From: Bacillota bacterium
Lineage (GTDB): Bacteria > Bacillota > Sulfobacillia > Sulfobacillales > Sulfobacillaceae
Direction: 5' to 3'
Assembly: GCA_021797515.1 (NCBI GenBank)
Contig: JAJZZP010000036.1
Location: forward strand, 53,978-117,977
Length of the DNA stretch: 64,000 nt
Shown here: piece by piece, positions 51,079 to 59,988 of the stretch
Position numbering within the stretch: the first letter of the stretch is position 1
Layout: each line of letters begins with the position of its first letter
Translations under genes and position numbers: made by a program
Notes under the pieces: generated by a model
What the model was told of the DNA's origin: nothing
Seen by the model: only the letters and a program-made list of their open reading frames with translations
Databases searched by the model: none

Positions 51079-51840
51079 ATGCGTATTTTGCTGACAAATG
51101 ATGATGGTATTGAAGCTTTTGGTCTACAATGCTTGCGGCAAACTTTAGGAGTCGATCATGATCTGTACATTGTGGCTCCGGAAAAAGAACAAAGCGCTAT
51201 GAGCCATGCAATTACCATGCATAAGCCGCTTCATGCTCATGATGTTCCATATCCTGATGCCAAGGGCTGGTCGGTAAATGGAACACCTTCCGATTGCGCT
51301 AAATTGGGTATAGAAGCGCTGTTGCCGGAACGTCCCCAACTGCTGCTTTCAGGCATTAATCAGGGTTCCAATCTGGGACGAGACGTGTTCTATTCCGGTA
51401 CGGTGTCAGCCGCTGTGGAGGGCATGTTTCTAGGAGTGCCATCGGTTGCAATATCTTATGCTGGACGTGACGAAACGGGGCTTTCCTGGACCGCCGAATT
51501 TGTCGCATGGTGGCTTACTGACAAAAGTTTCGTACTGCCACTGGCCGGGACTTTTTACAATGTCAATATTCCCAACATTAAAGAGGGGCTGCCTACAACG
51601 TTGGTACGCGTGCCGTTGGGGCGCAGGGAGTACAACAATGATTTTCATCGGCGCGTGGATCCCCGCGGTAATGAATATTACTGGTTGGCCGGCAACCCTT
51701 GGGATGACACGGCAGATCCCAATACGGATGTAGGTGCCTTGGCGGGGGGGTTAATTACGTTGACCGTTCTTGACATGGACGTTACATCGAACCATTTTCG
51801 GGTCGACAACCGTATCGAGTTGCCACCGCGTTTTTCCTAA
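51079..51840 (+). CDS. surE: 5'/3'-nucleotidase SurE
   Basis: A 253-residue stationary-phase survival phosphatase acting on nucleoside monophosphates. MRILLTNDDGIEAFGLQCL has the metal-binding DD; further motifs are the SG/NQG in LLSGINQGSNLGRDVFYSGT and NGTPSDCAK. ATG 51079 follows AGGAGGGG, 10 nt after the dinG stop. Confidence 0.95.
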   Translation: MRILLTNDDGIEAFGLQCLRQTLGVDHDLYIVAPEKEQSAMSHAITMHKPLHAHDVPYPDAKGWSVNGTPSDCAKLGIEALLPERPQLLLSGINQGSNLGRDVFYSGTVSAAVEGMFLGVPSVAISYAGRDETGLSWTAEFVAWWLTDKSFVLPLAGTFYNVNIPNIKEGLPTTLVRVPLGRREYNNDFHRRVDPRGNEYYWLAGNPWDDTADPNTDVGALAGGLITLTVLDMDVTSNHFRVDNRIELPPRFS

Positions 51841-51875
51841 GAACCTGGAGATGCTAGAAACGGGAGGTGGCTAAA

Positions 51876-52082
51876 ATGGCATCTGACCGTCGTCCGCTTC
51901 TTCCCAAAGCCGAGAGGGCTTTGGATCGGCTCAAATATGAGGTGGCCGCCGATTTGGGACTTGACGATGACATTGAGCAAAAGGGCTGGGGCAACATGAC
52001 GACCCGACAAGTTGGCAAGATCGGGGGCACCATGGTAAAGCGCCTGATTCAAAAAGCGGAACAAGACCTCTCGGAAGAATGA
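51876..52082 (+). CDS. Alpha/beta-type small acid-soluble spore protein
   Basis: A 68-residue DNA-coating spore protein. Both conserved helices are present: ALDRLKYEVAADLGLDDDIE and MTTRQVGKIGGTMVKRLIQK; the GPR protease site lies in the first block. In dormant spores such proteins change DNA to the A form and protect it from ultraviolet light and heat. It may be read with surE as well as from its own forespore promoter, which I could not identify. A strong terminator follows. Confidence 0.95.
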   Translation: MASDRRPLLPKAERALDRLKYEVAADLGLDDDIEQKGWGNMTTRQVGKIGGTMVKRLIQKAEQDLSEE

Positions 52083-52085
52083 GAG

Positions 52086-52120
52086 GAACCCCCAGGGATT
52101 ATACCTGGGGGTTCTTTTTT
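52086..52120 (+). terminator. Strong Rho-independent terminator
   Basis: GAACCCCCAGG (52086-52096) and CCTGGGGGTTC (52104-52114) pair perfectly with a 7-nt loop, followed by six T. Directly after the SASP stop. Confidence 0.95.
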
Positions 52121-52205
52121 GGCCAGACTTGGTCATATTTTATGAAAACCCCCGATATATCTCTAGAAGGACGAGAAGACCTTAGGCGATCTAGGGGGTC
52201 AGGCG

Positions 52206-52565
52206 ATGAATGTTTCAGCAATTATACGGGGTGCGGTGGCCGGACTGCTGGCGGCGGCTCTATTGGCTCTGGGAATAGCTTTATTATCCACCAATGTCAT
52301 GTTAGCTCCCCGATTGGTGCAGGGGTTGATGTGGTTTGGCTCGGCACTCACGGCCATTTTGGCTGGAGCCGTAGCTGGGCATCGATCAGACCATGCGGCC
52401 TGGTTTAACGGACTTATGGCGGCAGTAACTTTGACTCTAGTGGGGACTGCTGTGGCCCAAACGGTGCATGCCGCCAGCACGGCTCACGACTTGTGGCTGT
52501 CACTGGGGGTTGCCGCAGTGGCGGGATTGTTAGGCGGAATGATCGGTATGGTGGTAGGGTATTGA
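52206..52565 (+). CDS. TIGR04086-family membrane protein (YrzE-like)
   Basis: A 119-residue protein of four membrane helices, glycine- and alanine-rich, with the family's paired helical hairpins (IIRGAVAGLLAAALLALG; WFGSALTAILAGAVAGHRS; HDLWLSLGVAAVAGLLGG). Function unknown. ATG follows GGGGGTCAGGCG. Confidence 0.75.
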   Translation: MNVSAIIRGAVAGLLAAALLALGIALLSTNVMLAPRLVQGLMWFGSALTAILAGAVAGHRSDHAAWFNGLMAAVTLTLVGTAVAQTVHAASTAHDLWLSLGVAAVAGLLGGMIGMVVGY

Positions 52566-52618
52566 CGGAATAAAAATCCATTATTTGGTGCATCCTTCCT
52601 ATTAGGAGGATCGCACAA

Positions 52619-53959
52619 ATGAGTACCGGAAACCTAGTCGCCACGATATTATCTTTAGCGCTGCTGACCCCAGCCGGATCAAACCATCCAGCATTGAACA
52701 CGGGAGCCAAAGGGGTCTCCGTTGCCCAATTGCAGGCGAACCTGGATCTTTTGGGGTATGATGCTGGCTCGGTGACGGGAAGCGTAAATGGCCAAACCCT
52801 TAATGCCATCGACCACTTTATTACCCAGTGGGGATTGGGCGCCCATACGAATCTGTCGCAACAAGTCACAAGGGCGCTCAACTCCATTCAGCCATGGCCC
52901 ACACCTTGGCATGGCACCGCGTTGTTAGCAGCTCAGGATTGGCTTGCTGGATGGCATCTCTACAAGGGACCTTTAAACGGACAGTGGAACACGGAAACCA
53001 AGAACGCATTAGAAAAGTTTTTGAGTGATGTAGGCATTCAAAATTCCGGGATCACCACCGCCGACCTATCGCTGATGGCCCATTTAGAGGCCATTCGGGT
53101 GGCATATCTTCATCATTGGACCTATTATGCTCAACCCGGAGATCAGTTATCCCAAATTGCCTGGACCATTAATATGCCGGTACCCACGTTGCAGGCACTC
53201 AATCCAGCCCACGGTTTCATACTATGGGTTAACCAGGCGGTTCATTGGGCAAAGTCGGTTTCTACTCCAGTTTCATCGAAGGAGCCTCGGCCCGCAACCC
53301 AAGCATCCGGTGGTTTAAAAAACCAAAAAGGTAAAGCGAAATCTCAGCCGACAAAAACTCCACAGGCCGTTAGCTCGCCTACACCCGTGAGTACCGGCGT
53401 TTTTAGCAATATTCGTCCCGTCGCTGCGCTAGTGTTGGCCAATCCCTCCCTGGCGCAGGTCCAAGCGCTGGTTGGAGTTCAGTCGTCATGGAAGGGACCG
53501 GTTCCTTTATTGGATGTGGCAGTATCAGGCCAATGGGCATTGCTGCATCCAGAGTGGATAAAAAAATTGGAACAAGTTGGTGATGAAATAGATCTTACTG
53601 GCTATTCGGGTATTGCATTGAATCAATTGCCTCAGTCGGCAACAGCTGAAGAACTGAACTGGTCTGCCCAGGCATTTCATATCATTGGGGTTTCCGTTCC
53701 CACATTTGTTGTGGGGCCATGGGTCCCCTCGGCAGCCAATAAGCAGGCTGCCGTGGCTTTAAATTTTTCACTGATGACGCCGACAACTGTGGTCAGCGCT
53801 TCTTCAGCCGCCAGTCTAAACGCATTGCTGCATGATCCTCAGGGTATTGTGGTGGCGGCCTCCAGTGCTATTCCGCAGAATTTTCACAAATTTTTTGAGA
53901 CACTGAAAGATGATCATTTTTCATTTCTCACGCTGGGCCAAATTTGGGCACAGCAGTAA
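52619..53959 (+). CDS. Secreted peptidoglycan-binding protein with LysM and degenerate deacetylase domain
   Basis: A 446-residue exported protein. A weak signal (LVATILSLALLTP) precedes two peptidoglycan-binding-type helical repeats (GAKGVSVAQLQANLDLLGYD; LYKGPLNGQWNTETKNALEKF), a LysM-like motif (YYAQPGDQLSQIAWTINMPV) and a lysine/proline/threonine linker (about 220-260). The C-terminal 180 residues resemble a polysaccharide deacetylase (SGQWALLHPEWIKKLEQVGD, then EIDLTGYSG), yet the catalytic Asp pair and the HxxxH histidines are missing. It likely binds the cell wall or spore cortex without deacetylating it. AGGAGG precedes the ATG. Confidence 0.7.
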   Translation: MSTGNLVATILSLALLTPAGSNHPALNTGAKGVSVAQLQANLDLLGYDAGSVTGSVNGQTLNAIDHFITQWGLGAHTNLSQQVTRALNSIQPWPTPWHGTALLAAQDWLAGWHLYKGPLNGQWNTETKNALEKFLSDVGIQNSGITTADLSLMAHLEAIRVAYLHHWTYYAQPGDQLSQIAWTINMPVPTLQALNPAHGFILWVNQAVHWAKSVSTPVSSKEPRPATQASGGLKNQKGKAKSQPTKTPQAVSSPTPVSTGVFSNIRPVAALVLANPSLAQVQALVGVQSSWKGPVPLLDVAVSGQWALLHPEWIKKLEQVGDEIDLTGYSGIALNQLPQSATAEELNWSAQAFHIIGVSVPTFVVGPWVPSAANKQAAVALNFSLMTPTTVVSASSAASLNALLHDPQGIVVAASSAIPQNFHKFFETLKDDHFSFLTLGQIWAQQ

Positions 53960-54715
53960 CGGGGTATTAATGGTACTACCTGAATCCGTGGCTCAGTGGT
54001 ATGGACCAGTCCCGAGAAACTGGGTAGCGGGTGTGCTTATGGTTCGCATAGTGAGGGGTTATAAGGTCCCAAATCGCTGATACTGCCACCCACCCGGAGA
54101 GGAAGGCCTGCAGTGCTAGGGTTCCGCGGGTCCGCTGGCTTGGTACACTTTGAAGGAGGCTCTCCCCGTTTTTTCGGTGCATCTCGACGCCTTGGTCGCC
54201 CACTAGGCCATCTGAGCTTGTAGGCCTTGCCCCTTCCCGTTCCGTCATCGCAGTCACCGCAGTCAGGGAGGGCGGGACCACCTTTTCTCGCGCAAGGATG
54301 CCGGGAAGGGATTGAATTGACGGACAAGCATGGCGCCGAATCCTTGACCCTTGATGCGGTTGCACAAGAGACGGAATGATGTCGTCTTAGGGGGGGCAAT
54401 GGGTCTCCAGAATTTCGATAGACTACCGTTGAACCGCCCATATGACTGCGCACGTGGCGCTGCTGAAATCTCCCGCCGCCAAGACGCGTGACCAAGGATT
54501 CTTCGATCTGCGGGACTGGAGTAGGTCAGCACAGCACTGGAAACGCCATCTGCATGAACGAATCGCGAAAACGGCGCCTTCAGTGCGTCGCGCAGCCCCC
54601 TCCGTGATTCACGACGCGGAGATGCGATGGTGCACCTTCCAATTCCAAGTATCGAATCGTAAAATAACCAATGGTATGATTTTGGGGCAGTTCCCATCTC
54701 AGGGAGGAAGAGTTT
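53960..54715. other. 756-nt region without a recognised gene
   Basis: Richer in C and G runs than its neighbours. Overlapping minus-strand frames of 129-152 codons exist (for example 54037-54495), but they share no family motif and lack ribosome sites. A stretch at about 53995-54060 recalls a tRNA D-arm but cannot be folded into a cloverleaf. Possibly the remains of an inserted element. Confidence 0.4.
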
Positions 54716-55030
54716 GTGGTAATTTTTTTAACGTCATGGGGCCTGATGGCGGTGGGATTGCTCATGGCGATAACTAAGCCGATACAACGACGGTTGCGTG
54801 GCATTATGACCATGGGGATCGGCCTCGTCATGATCGGCGGGTGGAACCTCATCGTTAGGCTTATCCTCTCGAGTCTGCGGAGAGCGGGAGCCCCCCTCCC
54901 ATCCCATCTTCCCATTACCGCTGTTCTGGTTCGGGTAGTCGGTGATGCGCTTGTAGTGATTGGCGCCGTCCAGGTTGTTTTTTATGCCGTTCGCCGTTGG
55001 CGCAGTCCGCCCAGTGTCCACAAGCAGTGA
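54716..55030 (+). CDS. Small integral membrane protein
   Basis: A 104-residue protein with three hydrophobic segments (IFLTSWGLMAVGLLMAI; GIMTMGIGLVMIGGWNLIV; VLVRVVGDALVVIGAVQVVF) and basic loops. GTG start after GGGAGGAAGAG, a convincing ribosome site. No family recognised. Confidence 0.6.
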   Translation: MVIFLTSWGLMAVGLLMAITKPIQRRLRGIMTMGIGLVMIGGWNLIVRLILSSLRRAGAPLPSHLPITAVLVRVVGDALVVIGAVQVVFYAVRRWRSPPSVHKQ

Positions 55031-55184
55031 CCCTTCGCAACGTGCTAATCTTAACCCATAAGGTTTGTCACCTGCGGCTACAATTTTTGTCAGTGTTATC
55101 ATTCGAGGGCTGGGGTTCTCATCGGAAAATTTTGATCGCAGTGTCCCCGATTAAAGGCGCTAAGTGCACACGGTACCCAACACA

Positions 55185-55225
55185 AGCCCAATAATTTGTT
55201 CTGCAAGAGATCAAATTATTGGGCT
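55185..55225. terminator. Long AT-rich inverted repeat downstream of the SASP gene
   Basis: AGCCCAATAATTTG (55185-55198) pairs perfectly with CAAATTATTGGGCT (55212-55225) over 13 nt, just 12 nt past the minus-strand SASP stop. It lacks a T run, so it may work as a transcript-end stabiliser or a weak terminator. Confidence 0.55.
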
Positions 55226-55237
55226 ATAATATGAATG

Positions 55238-55468
55238 CTATCGTTTGGGTGATTGCGCCGCCATTGATTCTTCAGCCATGCGGATCATCACCTTGACCAT
55301 GTTTCCTCCGATTTTTCCCCCAATGCGGCCCAATTGGCGTGTGGGCATATCTGCCCATCCTTTTTGTTCGATTTCATCAAGTAACCCTAACTCTGACGCC
55401 ACCTCGTATTTGAAGCGGTCACGAACCGTATTCGGTAATACGGATGGACCGTTTGTCCACTTGGCCAT
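55238..55468 (-). CDS. Alpha/beta-type small acid-soluble spore protein
   Basis: A 76-residue SASP with the two diagnostic blocks: RFKYEVASELGLLDEIEQKG and MPTRQLGRIGGKIGGNMVKV. It is a paralogue of the SASP at 51876. ATG follows AAGGGGGGCG. A near-perfect forespore -10 element lies upstream. Confidence 0.95.
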   Translation of the reverse strand: MAKWTNGPSVLPNTVRDRFKYEVASELGLLDEIEQKGWADMPTRQLGRIGGKIGGNMVKVMIRMAEESMAAQSPKR

Positions 55469-55500
55469 TTGGATTCGCCCCCCTTATCTTGGTTCGCATA

Positions 55501-55531
55501 TAGTATGGCGATCAAGGCCTGCGGGAATGTT
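55501..55531 (-). promoter_or_regulatory. Forespore (sigma-G/F) promoter for the minus-strand SASP gene
   Basis: On the minus strand the -10 is CATACTA, the exact sigma-G consensus, at 55507-55501. A weak -35 (AACATT, against TGMATA) lies 18 nt upstream. The position, about 33 nt before the start codon, is right. Confidence 0.6.
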
Positions 55532-55674
55532 AGGAGGATAGTGTCATCATTGTGAAGTTTGACCGAAAACACCGCTTTAAACCCAGCCGCCGGAAATTGC
55601 TGGGAACTTGAGACCTGTGGTAAAACCACCCGAATTGATATAATGGGATGACAGATAAGAACAGGAGGGACACA

Positions 55675-55866
55675 ATGAATGTCTCGGCCGATCATGAAAA
55701 ATTAATCACCTTGGCCCAAAGGCGATTTGACGGCTTTACCCCGTATCAAGTAGTGACATTCTTAAATCAGGTCTTGAAAGAGCGCGGTTTTATCTTTGGA
55801 TTGCGGCAAATGGCATCGGACTACGAATTAACCATTTATGACATGAATTTCCATGATGAATCCTGA
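55675..55866 (+). CDS. YpmA-like small protein (DUF4264)
   Basis: A 63-residue protein with YQVVTFLNQVLKERGFIFGL and ELTIYDM, the pattern of YpmA/DUF4264 proteins. Function unknown. ATG 55675 follows CAGGAGGG. Its last 14 nt overlap the NUDIX gene. Confidence 0.75.
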   Translation: MNVSADHEKLITLAQRRFDGFTPYQVVTFLNQVLKERGFIFGLRQMASDYELTIYDMNFHDES

Positions 55867-56272
55867 GATCGGGGTGGCTGCGGTATTGACGCGGACAGCT
55901 CCATCCGGCAAGGAGGTTTTGCTGGTGCAACGGCAGCACCAGCCCCAAGCAGGTTGTTGGGCTTTGGCCGGAGGGCACGTTGAATTTGGAGAGCCCGTAA
56001 AGGACGCTCTGAAGCGGGAGATACAAGAAGAGTTGATGGTAACGGTTTCCGTCGGGGTTTTGTTGTACGTTGCCGAATTGATTGGCCAAGACTATCACTT
56101 CGTAGTGCTGGATTATGCAGCAGAGGTGCAATCAGGAGAGTTGCGGGCAGGGTCCGATGCGGCAGCGATGCGCTGGTATGGTAAAGGGGATCTGGAGGGT
56201 TTGCCGCTGGCAGAGGGAATGGTCCAGTTTTTCCAGCATCCGGATGTAGTGCGGTTTTTGGAGTGGGGATGA
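55853..56272 (+). CDS. NUDIX hydrolase
   Basis: A 139-residue NUDIX enzyme. The Nudix box is GGHVEFGEPVKDALKREIQE plus EL, from about residue 41, with all metal-binding glutamates. The start GVAAVLTRTAPSGKEVLLVQ is typical for nucleotide-sugar or ADP-ribose pyrophosphatase-like members. Two adjacent ATGs (55853 and 55856) are possible starts. It overlaps the lipoprotein gene by 4 nt. Confidence 0.9.
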   Translation: MMNPEIGVAAVLTRTAPSGKEVLLVQRQHQPQAGCWALAGGHVEFGEPVKDALKREIQEELMVTVSVGVLLYVAELIGQDYHFVVLDYAAEVQSGELRAGSDAAAMRWYGKGDLEGLPLAEGMVQFFQHPDVVRFLEWG

Positions 56273-57042
56273 AAATTCGTGTTTTAATGACGACCATTTC
56301 AGGTCTACTAGTGCTAGTGCTTTCCTTGGCAGGATGTGGCTCACCGCCTACGCCGTCCGCCTTGGGCGAGGGGTATTTGCAAGGAGCTGTGGAGCACTAT
56401 CAGCAGGTTCCGGACAACTTGGAACAGGCGGCTAGTGATGGAGAAACTGCCATTTTGAACGATCCGACAAACGCCAACGGATATGTTGCTTTGGCCAATA
56501 CGTTTTTGCATCTGCGACAGCCTATGGTGGCAGCTTCGGAACTGAAAACCGCGATCGGTTTAAAACCGCATGACTCCTTGTTGTGGAGCGACTTGGGCAT
56601 GCTGTATTGGAGCATAGCACGGTCGGAACTGGCGAATGCAGCATGGAGTCAAGCAGTTAGGCAAAATGGCGGTAATTGGATGGCATGGGATGGCTTAGCC
56701 GAGGTGGCTATGTCACGAGCCCACTGGGCAGAAGCTACTGCTGACTTGCGGCAGAGTCTTGTGGTGGGGGGCAGCCAAGGCCCGACGCTAGATTTCTTAG
56801 GACAAGAGGCCATGTCTTTGGGAAATTGGCAGAGCGCCGCCACCTATTTTCAGGACACTATCCAAACGAATCCCCAGTGGTGGCAAGGCTATTATGACTT
56901 GGCTCGGGTGGACTTGCACTGGGGAGAGGTCAATCTTGCTGAGAGTAATCTGCATGCGGCGCTTAATGTGTACCCCGGTAGCGGCAAATCTTGGCTTTTG
57001 TTGCAGAGCCTGCCCCAACCGGTTGCGGCCCATGGTGGTTAA
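56269..57042 (+). CDS. Tetratricopeptide-repeat lipoprotein
   Basis: A 257-residue lipoprotein. The signal peptide ends in the lipobox LAGC, near residue 23. The mature part consists of about five TPR-like repeats (NANGYVALANTFLHLRQPMV; SLLWSDLGMLYWSIARSELA; WWQGYYDLARVDLHWGEVNL). TPR proteins mediate protein contacts, here on the outer face of the membrane. Its start overlaps the NUDIX stop. Confidence 0.82.
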   Translation: MKIRVLMTTISGLLVLVLSLAGCGSPPTPSALGEGYLQGAVEHYQQVPDNLEQAASDGETAILNDPTNANGYVALANTFLHLRQPMVAASELKTAIGLKPHDSLLWSDLGMLYWSIARSELANAAWSQAVRQNGGNWMAWDGLAEVAMSRAHWAEATADLRQSLVVGGSQGPTLDFLGQEAMSLGNWQSAATYFQDTIQTNPQWWQGYYDLARVDLHWGEVNLAESNLHAALNVYPGSGKSWLLLQSLPQPVAAHGG

Positions 57043-57052
57043 GGGAGGATTT

Positions 57053-58297
57053 ATGCCAGATCGGGCAATTTTGGTGTCGGTAGTGGACAGGCAACATCCT
57101 ATCGACCGTAATCAGGTTCAGGAAACCGCTGGATTGGTGGCGGCTGCAGGTGGCCTGGTGGTGGATTACGAATCTCAGCAACGATCGGATCTGCGTCAAG
57201 GACTAGGCAAAGGGGCATTGGAGCGATTAAACCAAAAAGTTCGCGACCAATCCGCTAACTTGGTAGTTTCAGATGTCGATTTGTCACCGGCTATGGCTGC
57301 CCATTGGGCAGCGGCCTTGCCATATGAGACTCGAGTAGTGGATCGGACCCAAGTCATATTGGACATTTTTGCACGGCGGGCAAAATCCCGCGAGGGTAAA
57401 TTGCAAGTCGAATTGGCACAGCTTCGGTATTTATTGCCCCGCCTGTCTGCCCTAGGCACCAATCCCGACCGGGCTGGCGGGGGAATTGGAACCCGAGGGC
57501 CAGGGGAAACGGCGTTGGAATTGGATCGACGACGGATCAGAACCCGGATTCAGGTTCTTCAGGACGCGCTCAACCGGGTTAGTGCGGCGCGTCAAACACG
57601 GCGCCAAAAGCGCCACGACATGGAAATACCGGTGGTGGCTTTGGTCGGATACACCAATGTTGGCAAATCAACCCTGTTTAGCCGATTGACCGGTGATGTG
57701 GCTGTAGCAGCGGATGCCTTGTTTGTGACCTTGGACCCTACAGTTCGAAAAGTACTAGTGCCGAATTTCGGTCCCGCCATGATATTTGACACCGTGGGAT
57801 TTGTCGACCGTTTGCCGCACACTTTGGTGACCGCTTTTCATGCGACATTGGATGAAGTGCGAGAGGCTGATTTGCTTCTGGAGGTGGTGGACGGGAGCGA
57901 TCCCAATTTAGAGCAACATCGCCAGGCCACCGAACGCGTGCTTCGTGAGGTAAGAGCATCACAGTTGCCCAGGATGGTGGTCTATGGGCAATCTGATAAG
58001 GTGCCAGTGTCACAAAGAGGGTCGGATCGACTTTGGGTATCAGCAGTTACGGGCGAGGGGGTCGATGAACTGCGACAGGCATTAGCGCAGCATTTGAGCG
58101 CATGGCGGAAAAAACTCACGGTGTTTGCCGCATGGAACGATTCGGAGCTTTGGGCGGCTATATCCCGGGACGCTACCATATTGCAGCGCCAGGATGGGGA
58201 AAACGGCGCCATCTTGACAATTTTGGTTTCCCCAGCACGTGTCCCGTATTTCAATGGGTATTATGCCGTGGACATTAACGCTGGCAGTGAATGTTAA
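57053..58297 (+). CDS. hflX: Ribosome-splitting GTPase HflX
   Basis: A 414-residue GTPase that binds 50S subunits and splits stalled ribosomes. The N-terminal domain has LRQGLGKGALERL and VVDRTQVILDIFARRAKSRE, followed by the glycine-rich GGGIGTRGPGETALELDRRR. G1 is GYTNVGKST, G3 DTVGFVDRLPH. ATG 57053 follows AAGGGAGGA. The terminal domain after G5 is short. Confidence 0.96.
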   Translation: MPDRAILVSVVDRQHPIDRNQVQETAGLVAAAGGLVVDYESQQRSDLRQGLGKGALERLNQKVRDQSANLVVSDVDLSPAMAAHWAAALPYETRVVDRTQVILDIFARRAKSREGKLQVELAQLRYLLPRLSALGTNPDRAGGGIGTRGPGETALELDRRRIRTRIQVLQDALNRVSAARQTRRQKRHDMEIPVVALVGYTNVGKSTLFSRLTGDVAVAADALFVTLDPTVRKVLVPNFGPAMIFDTVGFVDRLPHTLVTAFHATLDEVREADLLLEVVDGSDPNLEQHRQATERVLREVRASQLPRMVVYGQSDKVPVSQRGSDRLWVSAVTGEGVDELRQALAQHLSAWRKKLTVFAAWNDSELWAAISRDATILQRQDGENGAILTILVSPARVPYFNGYYAVDINAGSEC

Positions 58298-58389
58298 GTC
58301 CACTATAAGTGCCGTAGGAACGGACGCTGTCGTCATGGTAAGATAGAGCGGCTAGGTAGCGACCAGGGAACGCGTGAGGGGGGATTGAG

Positions 58390-59775
58390 ATGCCAGAAAA
58401 ATATTTTATTAAAACTTATGGTTGTCAAATGAATGAGCGGGATACGGAGATTATGGCCGGCCAACTAGACGAACTGGGATATTCTCCGACGCCCCACGAC
58501 TATGATGCAGATCTGATTATCATTAACACCTGTGCAGTCCGGGGTAGTGCCGAGCAGCATGCTTTTGGCTATATCGGTCAGTTGAAACAACTCAAAGAAC
58601 AGCATCCCGATCTCAAGTTGGCGGTGGCTGGGTGCATGGCGCAAGAGCCGGGCACTGTGGCCTGGATCAAGCGCTACGCCCCTCATGTGGATCTGGTGTT
58701 TGGCACACATAACTTGCACCAACTGCCTAGGCTTTTGGATGAGGCTGAGGAACACCAAGAGACTTTGGTTGACGTGTGGAAAACCGCAGGCGATGTCGTG
58801 GAGCATTTGCCTTCTCACCGCAACGATGGAGTACGTGCGTTTGTCAACATTATCTATGGCTGCGACAAGTTCTGCACCTATTGCATTGTGCCCTTTACGA
58901 GGGGCAAGGAGCGGTCACGAAACATCACCCCCATCTTTGAGGAAGTCAAGGCATTAGCGCAAGAGGGCTATCAGGACATCACTGTTTTGGGTCAAAATGT
59001 GAATTCTTACGGTCATGATCTAGATCCTCAGGTAGATTTAGCCGACTTGTTGCAAACTCTGGAGCGGATTGATGGGGTGCGCTGGCTCCGGTATACCACG
59101 TCGCACCCCCGGGATTTTAGCCAACGGTTGATTGACACGATTGCGGAGAGCAAAAAAATTACCCATCATGTCCATTTGCCGGTGCAGTCGGGATCTAGCG
59201 GGATATTAAAGCGAATGAACCGTAAATACACCAAAGAGCAATATTTGGACTTGATTGACCGTGTGAAACAAGCGATTGATGACGTGTCTTTGACTACGGA
59301 TATTATTGTGGGATTTCCTGGAGAAAGTGAAGCGGACTTTGCTGAAACGCTCGATTTGGTGAAAACGGTGCGGTACGACGCCGCCTTTACTTTCATCTAT
59401 TCGCCGCGCGAAGGGACTCCTGCGGCTCGCTGGGAAGGGCGGGATCCGGTACCCAACCCGGTGAAGAAAGAGCGGTTGAACCGGCTAATGGAATTGCAAT
59501 ATCAAATCAGTTGGGAAGCCAACCAAAAATTGTTGGGACTCACCGAGCCGGTTTTGATAGAAGGGCTAAGTCGAAAGGACCCTAATGTTTGGGCTGGGCG
59601 CACCCAATCCAACAAGGTGGTGCTGGTGAATCGGGACGCTCGCGAAGATCTGATTGACCGTTTTGTTGCGGTGCGGATTGAAACCGCTAAAACCTTCTAT
59701 CTGGGGGGAGTCCAAGTAGGAGCCCCGTTGTCTGGGCCGGCACCTCGGCGTCGGGTGGAATTGCCGTTACTATAG
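58390..59775 (+). CDS. miaB: tRNA-2-methylthio-N6-dimethylallyladenosine synthase MiaB
   Basis: A 461-residue radical-SAM methylthiotransferase acting on A37 of tRNAs. The N-terminal UPF0004 domain has three cluster cysteines (KTYGCQMNERD, NTCAVR, AGCMAQ). The radical-SAM motif is GCDKFCTYCIVPF. A TRAM domain ends the protein (about 380-450). ATG after GAGGGGGGATTGAG. In Firmicutes miaB commonly lies near mutS; here it ends the segment. Confidence 0.96.
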   Translation: MPEKYFIKTYGCQMNERDTEIMAGQLDELGYSPTPHDYDADLIIINTCAVRGSAEQHAFGYIGQLKQLKEQHPDLKLAVAGCMAQEPGTVAWIKRYAPHVDLVFGTHNLHQLPRLLDEAEEHQETLVDVWKTAGDVVEHLPSHRNDGVRAFVNIIYGCDKFCTYCIVPFTRGKERSRNITPIFEEVKALAQEGYQDITVLGQNVNSYGHDLDPQVDLADLLQTLERIDGVRWLRYTTSHPRDFSQRLIDTIAESKKITHHVHLPVQSGSSGILKRMNRKYTKEQYLDLIDRVKQAIDDVSLTTDIIVGFPGESEADFAETLDLVKTVRYDAAFTFIYSPREGTPAARWEGRDPVPNPVKKERLNRLMELQYQISWEANQKLLGLTEPVLIEGLSRKDPNVWAGRTQSNKVVLVNRDAREDLIDRFVAVRIETAKTFYLGGVQVGAPLSGPAPRRRVELPLL

Positions 59776-59948
59776 AGGATCTCCAAAAATCTGGCCGCAG
59801 CTAATTGAAATTGATTCTTGTCAATAACTCAAGGATACGGTTAGAGTAGTTCTTTTTGTAATGCGGCATTGGCCGTAGCGGATCTAAGGGCTGACCGCTT
59901 CCGGTTCACGCTCCCGCCGGGTTCGAAAGATGCTCCACCGGTTAAATG

Positions 59949-59981
59949 GCCCCCTCGCAACCGTAAACTTCGCGAGGGGGC
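59949..59981. terminator. Terminator hairpin of the GH18-like gene
   Basis: GCCCCCTCGC (59949-59958) and GCGAGGGGGC (59972-59981) pair perfectly with a 13-nt loop, 7 nt past the minus-strand stop. T-rich sequence follows on the minus strand (CATTTAAC) only weakly. Confidence 0.75.
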
Positions 59982-59988
59982 TCTGGGG

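Noticed and set aside
53995..54060. tRNA-like stretch with a D-arm-like GGCTCAGTGGTA
   Set aside because: No acceptor stem pairing and the supposed T-arm has a five-base loop, so no cloverleaf forms.
54037..54697. Overlapping minus-strand frames of 129-152 codons
   Set aside because: No family motif or ribosome site; several frames are open at once, as expected in GC-rich non-coding sequence.
59808..59830. TTGATTCTTGTCAA, near an Fnr-type box
   Set aside because: It lies downstream of miaB and no gene start follows within 1.4 kb on the plus strand.
59880..59945. GGTTCGAA resembling a tRNA T-loop after miaB
   Set aside because: The flanking bases cannot form a T stem or an acceptor stem on either strand.
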